Below, piece by piece: positions 33,024-42,020 of a stretch of 64,000 nt of DNA. This DNA comes from Pseudomonas sp. IPO3778 (GTDB taxonomy: Bacteria > Pseudomonadota > Gammaproteobacteria > Pseudomonadales > Pseudomonadaceae). Where the stretch lies: NCBI RefSeq assembly GCF_013386825.1, contig NZ_JACARC010000011.1, forward strand, positions 1-64,000, read 5' to 3'. The position numbers and the translations under genes were made by a program. The notes below the pieces were generated by a model. It saw only the letters and a list, made by a program, of their open reading frames with translations. It searched no databases and had not been told where the DNA came from. Position 1 is the stretch's first letter; each line of letters opens with the position of its first letter.

Positions 33024-34567
33024 TGGCAGCGGCCCCGGCGTTGCACCTGCAGCATCTGCGCAAGCGTTTCGGCGCCACCCTGGCGCTGGATGATGCGAGC
33101 CTGAAAGTCGAGCGCGGCACCATTCACGGCCTGGTGGGCGAGAACGGTGCCGGCAAGTCGACCCTGATCAAGGTCCTGGCGGGCATCCACAAGGCGGATG
33201 CGGGGCAGGTGAGCATTGACGGCCAGCCGTATGCCGCGTTGGCGCCGCGCCAGGTGGACGCGCTGGGTGTGCAGTTCATTCACCAGGAGCGGCTGTTGCC
33301 CGCGAGTTTTACCGTGGGCGAGGCGCTGTTCTTCGGGCATGAGTTACGCCGAGGTCCGTTTGTGGACCGGCGCCGGCAACAGCGCGAAGCCGAGCGCCTG
33401 CTGGCGGAATATTTTGAACTGCAACTGCCGGCCGGTGCGCTGGTGGGTGAGTTGAACAGCGCTGAACGCCAGGTGCTGCAAATCACCCGTGCACTGATCC
33501 GCAAGCCGAAGATCCTGGTGTTCGACGAGCCCAGCGTGGCCCTGGTCAAGCGTGAGGTCGACCAGTTGCTGCGGATCGTCAAGCGCCTGCGGGACCAGGG
33601 TTTGTCGATCCTCTACATCTCCCACTATTTGCAGGAAATCGACAGCCTGTGTGACGAGGTGACGGTGTTGCGCAACGGCCGTGATGTGGCGGTGGTGGAG
33701 CCACGCCATACCTCCAGCGCGCAGATTGCGCGGCTGATGGTCAATCGCGAGGTGCAGGACATGTACCCCAAGGCTCAGGTCGAACTCGGCGAGCCATTGT
33801 TGCAGGTGCGCGGGCTGAGCCTGGCCCGGCGTTACCGCCAGATCGACCTGGAACTGCGCCGGGGCGAAATCGTTGGCCTGACCGGGCTGGTCGGGTCGGG
33901 CGCCAAGGACCTGCTCAAGACCCTGTTTGGCGTGGTGCGGGCCGACAGCGGCAGCGTCCACCTTGACGGCCGTTTGTTACGCCTGCGTTCGCCCGGTGAG
34001 GCCATCGCCCAAGGGGTTGCCCTGGTGCCGGAAGAACGTCGCAGCCAGGGGATTGCGCCGCTGCTCTCGGTGCTGGAAAACCTCACCCTGGCCGGGCTTG
34101 AGCGCTTCAGCCGTTGGGGGTTGCTGAGCAAGCGCCAGGAACAGGCCGAAAGCGTGCGGCTGATCGAGGCGTTGGCGATCAAGGCCCCCGGCCCGCACGC
34201 CGCCGTCAGCCAGCTCAGCGGGGGCAACCAGCAGAAGGTGGCCCTGGGCAAATGGCTGAGCCGGCGCTCGGCGGTGTACCTGCTGGACGAGCCCTGCGTG
34301 GGGGTGGATGTGGGCGCCAAAGTCGAGATTTATCGCCTGATCGGGCGCCTGGTGGAAGAGGGCGCGGCGGTGCTGGTGTTGTCGTCGGACCTGCCCGAAC
34401 TGCTGGGAATTTGCGACCGCATTGTGGTGTTGCATCGCGGCGAGATCGCCGGCCAATTCCAGGCCGGCGAGGCAGACAGTGATCAACTGTTGGCGTGTGC
34501 CACGGGTGCGGTGCAACCCAAGGTATCTGTGCCGGTGAAACGGGAGGTGGCGCATGTCCCTGCTTGA
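33023..34567 (+). CDS. Sugar ABC transporter ATPase, two-NBD (RbsA/YtfR type)
   Basis: This cytoplasmic 514-residue protein with tandem ATPase domains powers the sugar importer. NBD1 has Walker A GENGAGKSTL and Walker B LVFDEPSVAL. Its signature is atypical, LNSAERQVLQITRAL instead of the LSxGQQQ usual in this family. NBD2 has the usual degenerate Walker A (GLVGSGAKDLL), a canonical signature LSGGNQQKVALGKWL and LLDEPCVGVDVGAK. The start ATG overlaps the binding-protein stop. The 3' end overlaps the first permease by 14 bp, so the operon is tightly coupled. Confidence 0.92.
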   Translation: MAAAPALHLQHLRKRFGATLALDDASLKVERGTIHGLVGENGAGKSTLIKVLAGIHKADAGQVSIDGQPYAALAPRQVDALGVQFIHQERLLPASFTVGEALFFGHELRRGPFVDRRRQQREAERLLAEYFELQLPAGALVGELNSAERQVLQITRALIRKPKILVFDEPSVALVKREVDQLLRIVKRLRDQGLSILYISHYLQEIDSLCDEVTVLRNGRDVAVVEPRHTSSAQIARLMVNREVQDMYPKAQVELGEPLLQVRGLSLARRYRQIDLELRRGEIVGLTGLVGSGAKDLLKTLFGVVRADSGSVHLDGRLLRLRSPGEAIAQGVALVPEERRSQGIAPLLSVLENLTLAGLERFSRWGLLSKRQEQAESVRLIEALAIKAPGPHAAVSQLSGGNQQKVALGKWLSRRSAVYLLDEPCVGVDVGAKVEIYRLIGRLVEEGAAVLVLSSDLPELLGICDRIVVLHRGEIAGQFQAGEADSDQLLACATGAVQPKVSVPVKREVAHVPA

Positions 34568-35546
34568 AACGGCGGCCCCGGGCTTGTCTCAGCGGTTGTG
34601 GGTGCTGCTATTGCGGCGTGGTTCGGTGGGCGTATTCCTCGCGATCCTGTTGGGGTTTGCGGTTGCCGCGCCGAACTTCCTGTCGGTGGGCAATATCGCC
34701 AATGTGTTCAGCCAGTCGGCCATTCTGGGCGTGCTTGCCTTTGGCCTGACCTGCGTGATTATCGGCGGCGGCTCCAACGTGGTGGCCGGCGGGCTCGACC
34801 TGTCGCTGGCGGCGAATCTTGGGTTGTGCGCGGCGGTGTTCAGCCGACTCAACAACGCCGGCCTTGAACTGTGGGCGAGCCTGCTGCTCACCTTGGGCTG
34901 TGGCCTGGCGGTGGGGCTGCTCAACGGCCTGGCCGTGGTGGTGCTGCGCCTGCCACCGTTGCTCGCAACCCTGGCCAGCATGAATGTACTGGCCGGGCTG
35001 GAGCTGGTGCTGACCGAAAACACCGTGGTGTCCACCGACTCACCGTTGCTCGATGTGCTCAGCGGCGGCACCTGGCTGGCCGTGCCGGCACTCGCGTGGG
35101 TGTTGCTGGTGACGGCCTTTGTACTGACGCTGTTGATTCAGCACACCGCCTATGGCTTGCGCCTGCATGCGGTCGGCGAGTATCCCCATGCCGCCGAGGC
35201 TGCCGGGATTCGAGTGCCGGCCTACGTACTTTCCAGCTATTTACTGTCGGGGCTGTGTGCGGCGCTGGCGGCGGTGTGTTCAGCGGCGTTTTTCAGCGGC
35301 AGCACCACCGGCTCCGGCGACATGCTGCTGTCGGTGGTGGCCATCGCGTTTCTCGGGGTGGTGTTTTCCCGGCGGCTGGTGGCGAGTATTCCCGGCACCT
35401 TGCTGGCGACCTTGTTGATCGGCTTTTTGATCAACGGGTTTCAGTTGCTCAACCTGTCGAGTTTCTGGGTCAACGGTGTGCAGGGGCTGTTGATTCTGCT
35501 GGTGGTCGCGGCGTCCAGTGCATTGAACCGGGGAGAGCATTCATGA
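34554..35546 (+). CDS. Sugar ABC transporter permease 1
   Basis: This 330-residue inner-membrane permease of the BPD_transp_2 family (RbsC/YtfT-like) has about 8-10 helices. Characteristic segments are GLTCVIIGGGSNVVAGGLDLSLAAN and GEYPHAAEAAGIRV, the cytoplasmic coupling loop (EAA-like). It starts inside the ATPase gene and overlaps the second permease by 4 bp (ATGA). Two different permease genes suggest a heterodimeric channel, as in E. coli YtfT-YjfF. Confidence 0.9.
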   Translation: MSLLETAAPGLSQRLWVLLLRRGSVGVFLAILLGFAVAAPNFLSVGNIANVFSQSAILGVLAFGLTCVIIGGGSNVVAGGLDLSLAANLGLCAAVFSRLNNAGLELWASLLLTLGCGLAVGLLNGLAVVVLRLPPLLATLASMNVLAGLELVLTENTVVSTDSPLLDVLSGGTWLAVPALAWVLLVTAFVLTLLIQHTAYGLRLHAVGEYPHAAEAAGIRVPAYVLSSYLLSGLCAALAAVCSAAFFSGSTTGSGDMLLSVVAIAFLGVVFSRRLVASIPGTLLATLLIGFLINGFQLLNLSSFWVNGVQGLLILLVVAASSALNRGEHS

Positions 35547-36520
35547 GTGGGGTTTCAACGCTGCAAGCGCAGGGCGGCGGGTGGCGTGTGTTATTGCCCT
35601 TCACGTTGCCGCTGGTCTTTGTCGCCATCGTGGTGGTGTTCGCCTGGCAGGCACCGGGGTTTCTCAGTGGTGGCAACCTGAAAAGCCTGGTGCTGAATAA
35701 CTTCGTGCTGCTGGCGATTGTGGCCATCGGCATGACCTACGCCGTGGCGGCCGGCGGCATTGATTTGTCGGTGGGCACGGCGCTGGATTTCGCCAGCTTC
35801 AGCTTTGTGGTGCTGCTGAATGCCGGGCACGGGTTGGGCATCGCAGTGGGCGGTGCGTTGGCGGCCGGGTTGCTGGTGGGGCTGTTCAATGCCGGGTTGA
35901 TTGCCGGGCTGCGGATCAGCCCGTTCCTCGCCACCCTGGGCACCTTGTTTATCGGCACCAGCGCCCAACAATTGCTCTCGGACGGTGGCCAACCCATCTA
36001 CATCGCCCAGGGTGTCAAACCGGAACTGGCGAGCTTCAGCCCGCTGGGTGTGCCGTTGCCGTTATTGATCGTGCTGGTGTTGGCGCTGGTCTACGGCCTG
36101 TTACTGGCCCGTGGGCGCCTGGGGCGCGAACTGCTGGCCCAGGGCACCCAGCCGCTGCTGGCGTACTACTCGGGGCTGTCGGTGCGGCGCATCGTCACCA
36201 CCACGGTGCTGGCGGCGGCGCTGGCGTGCGCGGTGGCGGGGATTCTGCTCAGTTCGACGGTGAGCGCGTATGTGCCGTTGTCGGGCAATGCGTTCCTGCT
36301 GAACGCGATCGGCGCGGTGTTTATCGGCACCACGCTGAATCGCCAGGGCCGGGCGAATATCCCGGGCACGCTGCTGGGGGTGTTGTTTATCAACGTGATC
36401 GCCAATGGCCTGCTGCTGATCGGCTGGAATTTCTACTGGCAGCAGGTGGCCACGGGCGTGCTGATTTTTGTGGTGCTGGCCTTCAGCTTCGTGAGCCGAA
36501 GGATGGCCCAGCGGGCCTAG
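35543..36520 (+). CDS. Sugar ABC transporter permease 2
   Basis: This is the second BPD_transp_2 permease, 325 residues, related to YjfF/RbsC. It shows GMTYAVAAGGIDLSVGTALDFASF, FLATLGTLFIGTSAQQLLSDGGQPIY and the coupling segment GTQPLLAYYSGLSVRRI. The ATG at 35543 overlaps the stop of permease 1 (ATGA). The open frame extends much further upstream, but that part is a shadow of permease 1. It ends the operon, 3 bp before the convergent lipoprotein gene. No sugar kinase or LacI regulator is present. Confidence 0.9.
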   Translation: MSGVSTLQAQGGGWRVLLPFTLPLVFVAIVVVFAWQAPGFLSGGNLKSLVLNNFVLLAIVAIGMTYAVAAGGIDLSVGTALDFASFSFVVLLNAGHGLGIAVGGALAAGLLVGLFNAGLIAGLRISPFLATLGTLFIGTSAQQLLSDGGQPIYIAQGVKPELASFSPLGVPLPLLIVLVLALVYGLLLARGRLGRELLAQGTQPLLAYYSGLSVRRIVTTTVLAAALACAVAGILLSSTVSAYVPLSGNAFLLNAIGAVFIGTTLNRQGRANIPGTLLGVLFINVIANGLLLIGWNFYWQQVATGVLIFVVLAFSFVSRRMAQRA

Positions 36521-36523
36521 GGT

Positions 36524-37918
36524 TTATTCAGCCCTGAGCAGGGTCATGCTGGTTTTGACCAGGCCGCCAAGGTCGTTCTTGCTGGTAAAGAAGTAGCCAT
36601 AGTCCTGCAGGTAAACCACCGTGCTGGTGGTGATGAGTTTTGCGCCGGTGCTGGTACAGCTCAGCTCCTTGGCGGAGCCACTCAGGTCTGCGTTGATCTT
36701 GCTGGCCGGCAGTTCGCGCTTGACCACGCAGGAATCGGTACGCGGCAGTACCCGGTCTTCTTCGGCGGTATTGCGGTTCAGCTCTTTCAGACTGAAGCCC
36801 AGGGTGGCGCCCACCGGCATCTGTTTCCAGTCACCCGTGAAGCTGAGCGCTTCGACGTTGCTGGCGTACGAGATAGTCAGGCCATCCCTTTTGGATTCGG
36901 CCTGGTAATTCAGATTGAACAGCCCGCGAAACATCACTTTTTGGGTGGTGTAGTATTTGCCGACTTCACGAACACGCACCTGTGCGCTGCGGGTATCCGG
37001 TTCAATGAACAACTCGGATTGCACGTTGCCGACGCCGAATTCGCTGCCCTGCACCAGGTGATGCAAGGGCTTGTTGGCGTTGGGCAGGCCCAGTGCGGTG
37101 ATGGCGTCGAGCACCGGCGCCGGGATGGCGGGCGGCGTTACGGTCAGGGGGACCTGGGTGCGGGACGTTGCAACCGGTAGCTGCTCGAGTGCCGTTGAGG
37201 GCGTACAGGCGGCGTTCAAGAGGGCCTGGGTATCGGCGTCGGCGGCGCTGAACGGTTGGTCCTGGGGCGCTGTTTGCGTCTGGCCGAACGTCACCAGATT
37301 GTCGGTCGTGAGCCCGAAGGTGGCGAGGGTGCGATAGCTCTGGCGACTGCAACTGGCCTGCAAACGCATGCGCTGCTGGACGTAAGGCATCTTCTTTTGC
37401 TTGTTGATCAGAATGTGCGGCTCGTCGAACGCGCCCCAGAACTGCAACTGATCACCGGTGGATTTCAGGCTGGCACGGTCGATCAACAGCCAGCGCTCAT
37501 TCGCTGCCCCTCTGACCACGCGCCAGTCCGGCCGGGGCGTGCGGGCACAGGCTTCGATAAAACCGGGGTTCTGTTGCAGATTAACGACCACCGCCGCCGT
37601 CAGGTCGCGCATCACCGTGAACCGTTCGGGCTGACCGTTGGCGGTCAGGGTGCCGGGAGACTCGATGAACAGCAGGTTTGCCGCCGGCGCGCTGCACGAG
37701 GCCCGAATCTGCGCAATATCCGGGGTGGTTGCGGTTTTGGCTGACACGATGTGCGCCTGGTAGCTCAGTTGGTCGCCATCGCGCATGACCGAATCCGCCA
37801 GCGGCGGCTGTTTGAGCATGTCGCCAAAGAGTGCCTGGCCATGGCTGACGGTGCTTGAGGGCTGAAGGCTGCAACCACTGAGCAGGCCAAGGGCGACAAC
37901 AACCGCGATGCGTTTCAT
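36524..37918 (-). CDS. Lipoprotein of unknown function
   Basis: This 464-residue protein has a short signal peptide and a lipobox (LGLLSGCSLQPS), so it is a lipoprotein. The mature part is soluble and mixed alpha/beta without a domain I recognise. Pairs of Cys (ASCSAPA, EACART, ASCSRQ, AACTPS, DSCVV, LSCTST) suggest disulfides in the periplasm. The ATG at 37918 follows an AAGGAAGG stretch and begins the signal peptide; the longer frame adds a non-signal leader. It lies between the convergent sugar operon and the DUF1989 operon. Its function is unknown. Confidence 0.7.
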   Translation of the reverse strand: MKRIAVVVALGLLSGCSLQPSSTVSHGQALFGDMLKQPPLADSVMRDGDQLSYQAHIVSAKTATTPDIAQIRASCSAPAANLLFIESPGTLTANGQPERFTVMRDLTAAVVVNLQQNPGFIEACARTPRPDWRVVRGAANERWLLIDRASLKSTGDQLQFWGAFDEPHILINKQKKMPYVQQRMRLQASCSRQSYRTLATFGLTTDNLVTFGQTQTAPQDQPFSAADADTQALLNAACTPSTALEQLPVATSRTQVPLTVTPPAIPAPVLDAITALGLPNANKPLHHLVQGSEFGVGNVQSELFIEPDTRSAQVRVREVGKYYTTQKVMFRGLFNLNYQAESKRDGLTISYASNVEALSFTGDWKQMPVGATLGFSLKELNRNTAEEDRVLPRTDSCVVKRELPASKINADLSGSAKELSCTSTGAKLITTSTVVYLQDYGYFFTSKNDLGGLVKTSMTLLRAE

Positions 37919-38006
37919 GAACCTTCCTTGCGATAGACGAAATCTCGATGAACAAAGGTTTTCGGCTGGCTGGGGCGGTTCTTGAGGGGGGAGTGAGGGC
38001 AAGACA

Positions 38007-38027
38007 CCCGGGGCAAGCGCTCCCGGG
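38007..38027 (-). terminator. GC-rich hairpin between DUF1989 and lipoprotein genes
   Basis: Two CCCGGG arms plus a G-U pair enclose a 7-nt loop. There is no U-tract on the minus strand, so termination is uncertain. Confidence 0.35.
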
Positions 38028-38048
38028 GGCCTATTTTCTTTGTGGCGC

Positions 38049-38900
38049 TTATTTCTCCCAGTCGGCCTTGGGAATCAACAGGCCGTGGTTGCCGTTGTAG
38101 GCGGCGCGTTCAGGCTGTTTCCAGCCCTCCAGCAGCGCGTCGTCGAGGCGGTAGATTTCAACCCCCAGTGGCCGGCAGACCTTCAGCGGGTCTTCGGCGT
38201 CCGGCCCCCACATCGGCAGCGACAAGTCACCGCCGGGGCAGGTGGAGAGGGCGCACAGCAGGTCGATTTCGGCAAAGAACTCCAGGTAGTCGCCCTGCTT
38301 CGCCGGGCAGGCTTTCATGAAATACATGTCGTCGTGGTTGAGGCCGGTGCACTGGAAGATGTTCAGCACGTCGTGCACGTCGAACTCGGTCAGGCCGTGG
38401 GGCAGCACGGCGCGGGTCAGGTTGGAGTGGCAGTGGTGATGGAAGTCTTCGCCGGTGAGCATCTTGTTCACGTAAGGGTCGCAGCGCGTGCCCAGCAGGT
38501 CGTGCAGGCGCCCGCCGTGTTCGTCGATGCCGTAGTCGGCCAGGCTGTCGTCGGTGATGGTGACCATCGGCCGCAGAAAGGGCAGGTTCGACCACAGGCG
38601 GTCGTAGGTGGTGACGTGGGCGCCCTGGAGTTGGCGGGTGCGCGAGGCCCACATGCGTTCGCGGGGGTCGTTGGCGCTCCACACGTTGAAGTCGCCGACC
38701 TGCGGGCCCACCGGGGTGGTCACGCGGAACACATGGCCGGCGGGTACTTTCCAGGCGCGGCCGGTGCGGATCGGCACTTCGAATTGTTCGATCAGGGTGC
38801 GGCCGTCCCGGGACTCGCGCACGCGGTCATAGAAAGCTTTATCGACCTGCAAGGCGGCGCCTTTGCTGACTTGGTAGGCCGCTGGGTAGTCCTTGTACAT
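38049..38900 (-). CDS. DUF1989 (urea carboxylase-associated family) protein
   Basis: This 283-residue soluble protein belongs to DUF1989. Relatives include the urea carboxylase-associated proteins, now known in some bacteria as carboxyguanidine deiminase subunits. Conserved-looking blocks are PVGPQVGDFNVWSANDPRERMWASRTRQ, GRLHDLLGTRCDPY, HCHSNLTRAVLPHGL and ALSTCPGGDLS. The Cys residues in the second and last are candidate zinc ligands. It is the last gene of an operon with an amino-acid-type ABC importer and a GntR regulator, 14 nt after gntR. It probably acts on the imported compound, whose identity is unknown. No urea carboxylase or allophanate hydrolase is near. Confidence 0.82.
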   Translation of the reverse strand: MYKDYPAAYQVSKGAALQVDKAFYDRVRESRDGRTLIEQFEVPIRTGRAWKVPAGHVFRVTTPVGPQVGDFNVWSANDPRERMWASRTRQLQGAHVTTYDRLWSNLPFLRPMVTITDDSLADYGIDEHGGRLHDLLGTRCDPYVNKMLTGEDFHHHCHSNLTRAVLPHGLTEFDVHDVLNIFQCTGLNHDDMYFMKACPAKQGDYLEFFAEIDLLCALSTCPGGDLSLPMWGPDAEDPLKVCRPLGVEIYRLDDALLEGWKQPERAAYNGNHGLLIPKADWEK

Positions 38901-38914
38901 GGTGGGTCCTCGCT

Positions 38915-39580
38915 TCAGGCTTTTGGGAGGCTGCTGATGATGTCCAGCAGCAGGGATTCGGAGTCGTTGAGGTAGCTGGCCAAGGCTTCGCCGGCCGCGT
39001 CCTTGTGGCCGTCAGCCAACAAGTCGTGGATCTGCCGGTCGCGCTCCAGCCAGGGTTTCTGGAAGGTTTCCTCGCTGGGTGCGTTGGAAAACACCAGGCG
39101 CATCTGGGCTGCGATATGGGTAAAAAACTCGTCCAGCAACGGGCTGCGCATCAGCCCGACGATGTGTTGGTGAAAACGCAGGCTGTGGGTACCGAAGGCC
39201 TGCCAGTTCTCACGGTCCTGGGCCAGTTGCGCGGCTTCGATGGACTCGAGCATCAGGTCGGACTGGTACTCGCGCAGCGGCTTGCTGGCCGCGATGGCCT
39301 GCAACTCCAGGGTGCGCCGCACCTTGAAGATGTCGCGCACTTCATCCACCCCCAGGCGGCGCACGATCACACCTTTATTGCGCACGTAACTGGTCAGGCC
39401 TTCACGGCCCAGGTGGTGCAAGGCTTCGCGCACGGTGTTGCGCGAGGCGTTGTAGGCGTTGACCAGCTCGCTTTCCACCAGCGGCATACCGGGCAGCAGG
39501 CGACCGCCGATGATGTCTTCGCGCAGTTCGATGGCAACCTGGTCGGCCAGCGACAGGCTGGGTTCCTTGGCTTGGCTCAC
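38915..39580 (-). CDS. GntR/FadR-family regulator (FCD domain)
   Basis: This 221-residue transcription factor has an N-terminal winged HTH (LADQVAIELREDIIGGRLLPGMPLVESELVNAYNASRNTVREALHHLGREGL) at about residues 8-62. A C-terminal helical FCD ligand domain follows. Its conserved Asp/His metal site is suggested by FHQHIVGLM and DRQIHDLL. I chose the GTG at 39580, with AAGGAG 6 nt upstream, rather than a longer GTG start overlapping the ABC gene. It lies inside the operon it likely controls. A perfect GntR-type operator precedes the first gene of the operon (42006-42020). Confidence 0.88.
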   Translation of the reverse strand: MSQAKEPSLSLADQVAIELREDIIGGRLLPGMPLVESELVNAYNASRNTVREALHHLGREGLTSYVRNKGVIVRRLGVDEVRDIFKVRRTLELQAIAASKPLREYQSDLMLESIEAAQLAQDRENWQAFGTHSLRFHQHIVGLMRSPLLDEFFTHIAAQMRLVFSNAPSEETFQKPWLERDRQIHDLLADGHKDAAGEALASYLNDSESLLLDIISSLPKA

Positions 39581-39597
39581 AGTGGGGCTCCTTGGGC

Positions 39598-41106
39598 TCA
39601 CGCCAGTTGGACGTCTTTGAGGAACTTGGTCATGCGCTCGCTGCGTTGTTCGAGCATGTCACGGGGGGCGGCGTCCTGGATAATCTCGCCGCCTTCCATG
39701 AACACCACGCGATCGGAGAGCTTGAACGCGAAGTTCATTTCATGGGTGACGATGACCATGGTCATGCCTTCGCGGGCCAGTTCCTCGATCACCGCCAGCA
39801 CGTCGCCCACCAGTTCCGGGTCGAGGGCCGAGGTGGGTTCATCAAACAGCATCACCGAAGGCCGCATCGCCAGCGCCCGGGCAATCGCCACGCGCTGCTG
39901 CTGGCCGCCGGACAACTGGTGCGGGTATTTGCCCGCGTGCTCCAGCATGCCCACCTTGCGCAGCAGGGCCAGGCTCAACAGGCGCAATTCTTCACCGCCC
40001 CCATGGGCATGGTAGACGGGCGCCAGCATCACGTTCTCAAGCGCCGTCTTGTGGGGGAACAGGTTGAACCCCTGGAACACCATGCCCACCTGCACGATGC
40101 CACGCATATGCACCTTGTGCCCCAGCGCGCCTTGGGGTTCCTGGGTGCCGCGCAGGAACGGCTGGCCTTGCAGGGTGATTTCGCCGCGGTCCAGGCTTTC
40201 GAGGCCGTTCATGGTGCGAATCAGCGTGGTCTTGCCCGAGCCTGACGGGCCGATGATCGACACCACCTCGCCCCAGCGCACATTCAGCTCGACGCCCTTG
40301 AGCACTTCCAACTCGCCATAGGCCTTGCGCACGGCCCGGGCCTGCAAGGCGAACTCGCCGGGCTCGGCCTGGCCGCAGGCACGTGCCGTCGCCACCTGGT
40401 CGAGTTGGGCGGGGGCGATGACCTTGGGTTTGCGCCGGGTCACGTCCAGGTGGTTTTCCAGCACGCGCAGCAGCCAGCTGAACACCGTCACGATAAACAC
40501 GTAGTAGAAGGCCACCGCCAGCATGGTCTCCATCACCAGGAAGTTCTGGGTGTAGAGCTGTTGGCCCACCAGCAGGATTTCCGAGAGCGAAATCACCGAC
40601 ACCAGCGAGGTGAGCTTGACGATGGTGATGTACTCGTTGGCCAGGGTCGGCAGCGCCACCCGCAGCGCCTGGGGCACCACAATCAACCGTTGCACGCCGC
40701 GATAACCCACGCCCAGGGCCTTGCCGGCTTCCCGCTGGCCCTTGACCACCGCCAGCAGGCCACCGCGATGGATCTCGGCGATGTAGGCCGCTTCACTCAG
40801 CACCAGGGCGATCAGGCCCGCCGAGTAAGGGTTGGACAACACCACGCTGGTGGACGGAAACACTTGGGGCAGGTTGTAGACGAAGATCAACAGGACCAGC
40901 AACGGCAGGCTGCGGAAGAACCAGATGTAGGCCCCGGCGCAGTCCCGCAGCCAGCGGCGTTCCGACTGCCGGGCGAGGGCCAGGAAAAACCCCAGCACAA
41001 TGCCCAGCAGCCAGGTTTCCAGGCTCAGTTCGACCACGGTGCCGACGGCGCGCCAGAAGTCACCGTTCCATAACAAGCCCAGGGTGTAGTGCCAATCGAA
41101 TTGCAT
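39598..41106 (-). CDS. Fused amino-acid ABC permease-ATPase
   Basis: This single 502-residue protein joins a polar-amino-acid (HisM/GlnP-type) permease to its ATPase. Residues 1-225 hold about five helices and the EAA-like loop GQREAGKALGVGYRGVQRLIVVPQALR. After a short linker the ATPase (about 245-500) shows Walker A GPSGSGKTT, signature LSGGQQQRVAIARAL, Walker B VMLFDEPTSALDP and the switch His in VTHEMNFAF. I chose the ATG at 41106, where the permease N-terminus begins. It follows the binding-protein gene by 16 nt. Such fusions occur in proteobacteria. The substrate is not evident. Confidence 0.92.
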   Translation of the reverse strand: MQFDWHYTLGLLWNGDFWRAVGTVVELSLETWLLGIVLGFFLALARQSERRWLRDCAGAYIWFFRSLPLLVLLIFVYNLPQVFPSTSVVLSNPYSAGLIALVLSEAAYIAEIHRGGLLAVVKGQREAGKALGVGYRGVQRLIVVPQALRVALPTLANEYITIVKLTSLVSVISLSEILLVGQQLYTQNFLVMETMLAVAFYYVFIVTVFSWLLRVLENHLDVTRRKPKVIAPAQLDQVATARACGQAEPGEFALQARAVRKAYGELEVLKGVELNVRWGEVVSIIGPSGSGKTTLIRTMNGLESLDRGEITLQGQPFLRGTQEPQGALGHKVHMRGIVQVGMVFQGFNLFPHKTALENVMLAPVYHAHGGGEELRLLSLALLRKVGMLEHAGKYPHQLSGGQQQRVAIARALAMRPSVMLFDEPTSALDPELVGDVLAVIEELAREGMTMVIVTHEMNFAFKLSDRVVFMEGGEIIQDAAPRDMLEQRSERMTKFLKDVQLA

Positions 41107-41122
41107 ACCGGTGCTCCGTGTT

Positions 41123-41968
41123 TCAGTTACCCAGTGCCGCACTGATTTCAGCGGCGTTCGGCTCGGCCAGGTTGTAGCGCGCGAGCAACTTGCCGTAGCT
41201 GCCATCCTGCTTGATCTGGTTCAGGGCGCCGGTCAGTTCCTGGAGCAACGCCGGGTTTTCCTTGCGCACGGCCAGGCCGACCACCACCGGGTAGATCAGC
41301 TCTTTGGAGCTGATCACGGTTTTGCCTTGCAGTTTTTCCACGGTGATCTTGGCCACCGCCGCGTCTTCCATCTGCACGTCCACCGCCTGGGCCAGCAGGG
41401 CCTGGGCCGCTTCCGGTGACGTTGGAAACTCGCGGGACTCGATCGCCGGCTTGCCGGCAGGGATGCAGTATTCAGCGGAGACCTTATTCAGCTTCGGCAC
41501 CCAGGAGGCGCCCTTGATCGACCCGACGCGCTTGCCGCACAGGTCTTCCGGGCGCTGGGGTTTGAAGTCGCCGGCGCTGAGCACCATCAGCGAAGAACCG
41601 GTTTTCAGGTAGCTGAGGAACTCCACCTGCTTGGCACGTTCGGGCGTGACATACAGCGCCGAGGCCACCACGTCGAAACGCTGGGCATTGACGCCGAGGA
41701 TCAGGTTGGCGAAACGGGTGTCGAGAAAGCGCGGTGTCAGCCCCAGCTGCTTGCCCATCAACTGCATGAACTCAGGGTCGAAACCCGCCGGGGTCTTTTG
41801 TTCAAGGTAGGTGTAAGGCGGGTAGGTGAGGTCGGAGCCGATCGACAGCTCGCCCGGTTTGAGGGTGCCCTTGATCTCGGCCGCCGACAGTAGCGGTGCC
41901 ACACACGCCAGGGTGATCGCTAGCCCCAGGGTGCGCATGGTGTTCTTGCCCGTCAGACCTTTTTGCAT
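41123..41968 (-). CDS. Amino-acid-type ABC substrate-binding protein
   Basis: This periplasmic SBP_bac_3 protein has 281 residues. The signal peptide runs from the ATG at 41968 to about ACVAPLLSAA. The mature part shows LSIGSDLTYPPYTYLEQKTPAGFDPEFMQLMGKQLGL and FDVVASALYVTPERAKQVEFL, the standard opening of the family. GKRVGSIKGASW and the C-terminal KQDGSYGKLLARYNL follow. GAGG lies 8 nt before the start. It is the first gene of the operon with the fused transporter, GntR and DUF1989. A GntR-type palindrome lies 38 bp upstream. Confidence 0.9.
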   Translation of the reverse strand: MQKGLTGKNTMRTLGLAITLACVAPLLSAAEIKGTLKPGELSIGSDLTYPPYTYLEQKTPAGFDPEFMQLMGKQLGLTPRFLDTRFANLILGVNAQRFDVVASALYVTPERAKQVEFLSYLKTGSSLMVLSAGDFKPQRPEDLCGKRVGSIKGASWVPKLNKVSAEYCIPAGKPAIESREFPTSPEAAQALLAQAVDVQMEDAAVAKITVEKLQGKTVISSKELIYPVVVGLAVRKENPALLQELTGALNQIKQDGSYGKLLARYNLAEPNAAEISAALGN

Positions 41969-42005
41969 GTTCGTTGCCTCGGTTGCTGGATGCAGGGGTG
42001 ATTTG

Positions 42006-42020
42006 GATTGTTCAACAATC
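42006..42020. promoter_or_regulatory. GntR operator before the ABC/DUF1989 operon
   Basis: GATTGTTCAACAATC is a perfect 7-1-7 palindrome. It contains TTGT-N3-ACAA, which fits the TNGT-N(0-3)-ACNA form of FadR/FCD-type operators. It is 38 bp upstream of the binding-protein start. Confidence 0.72.
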
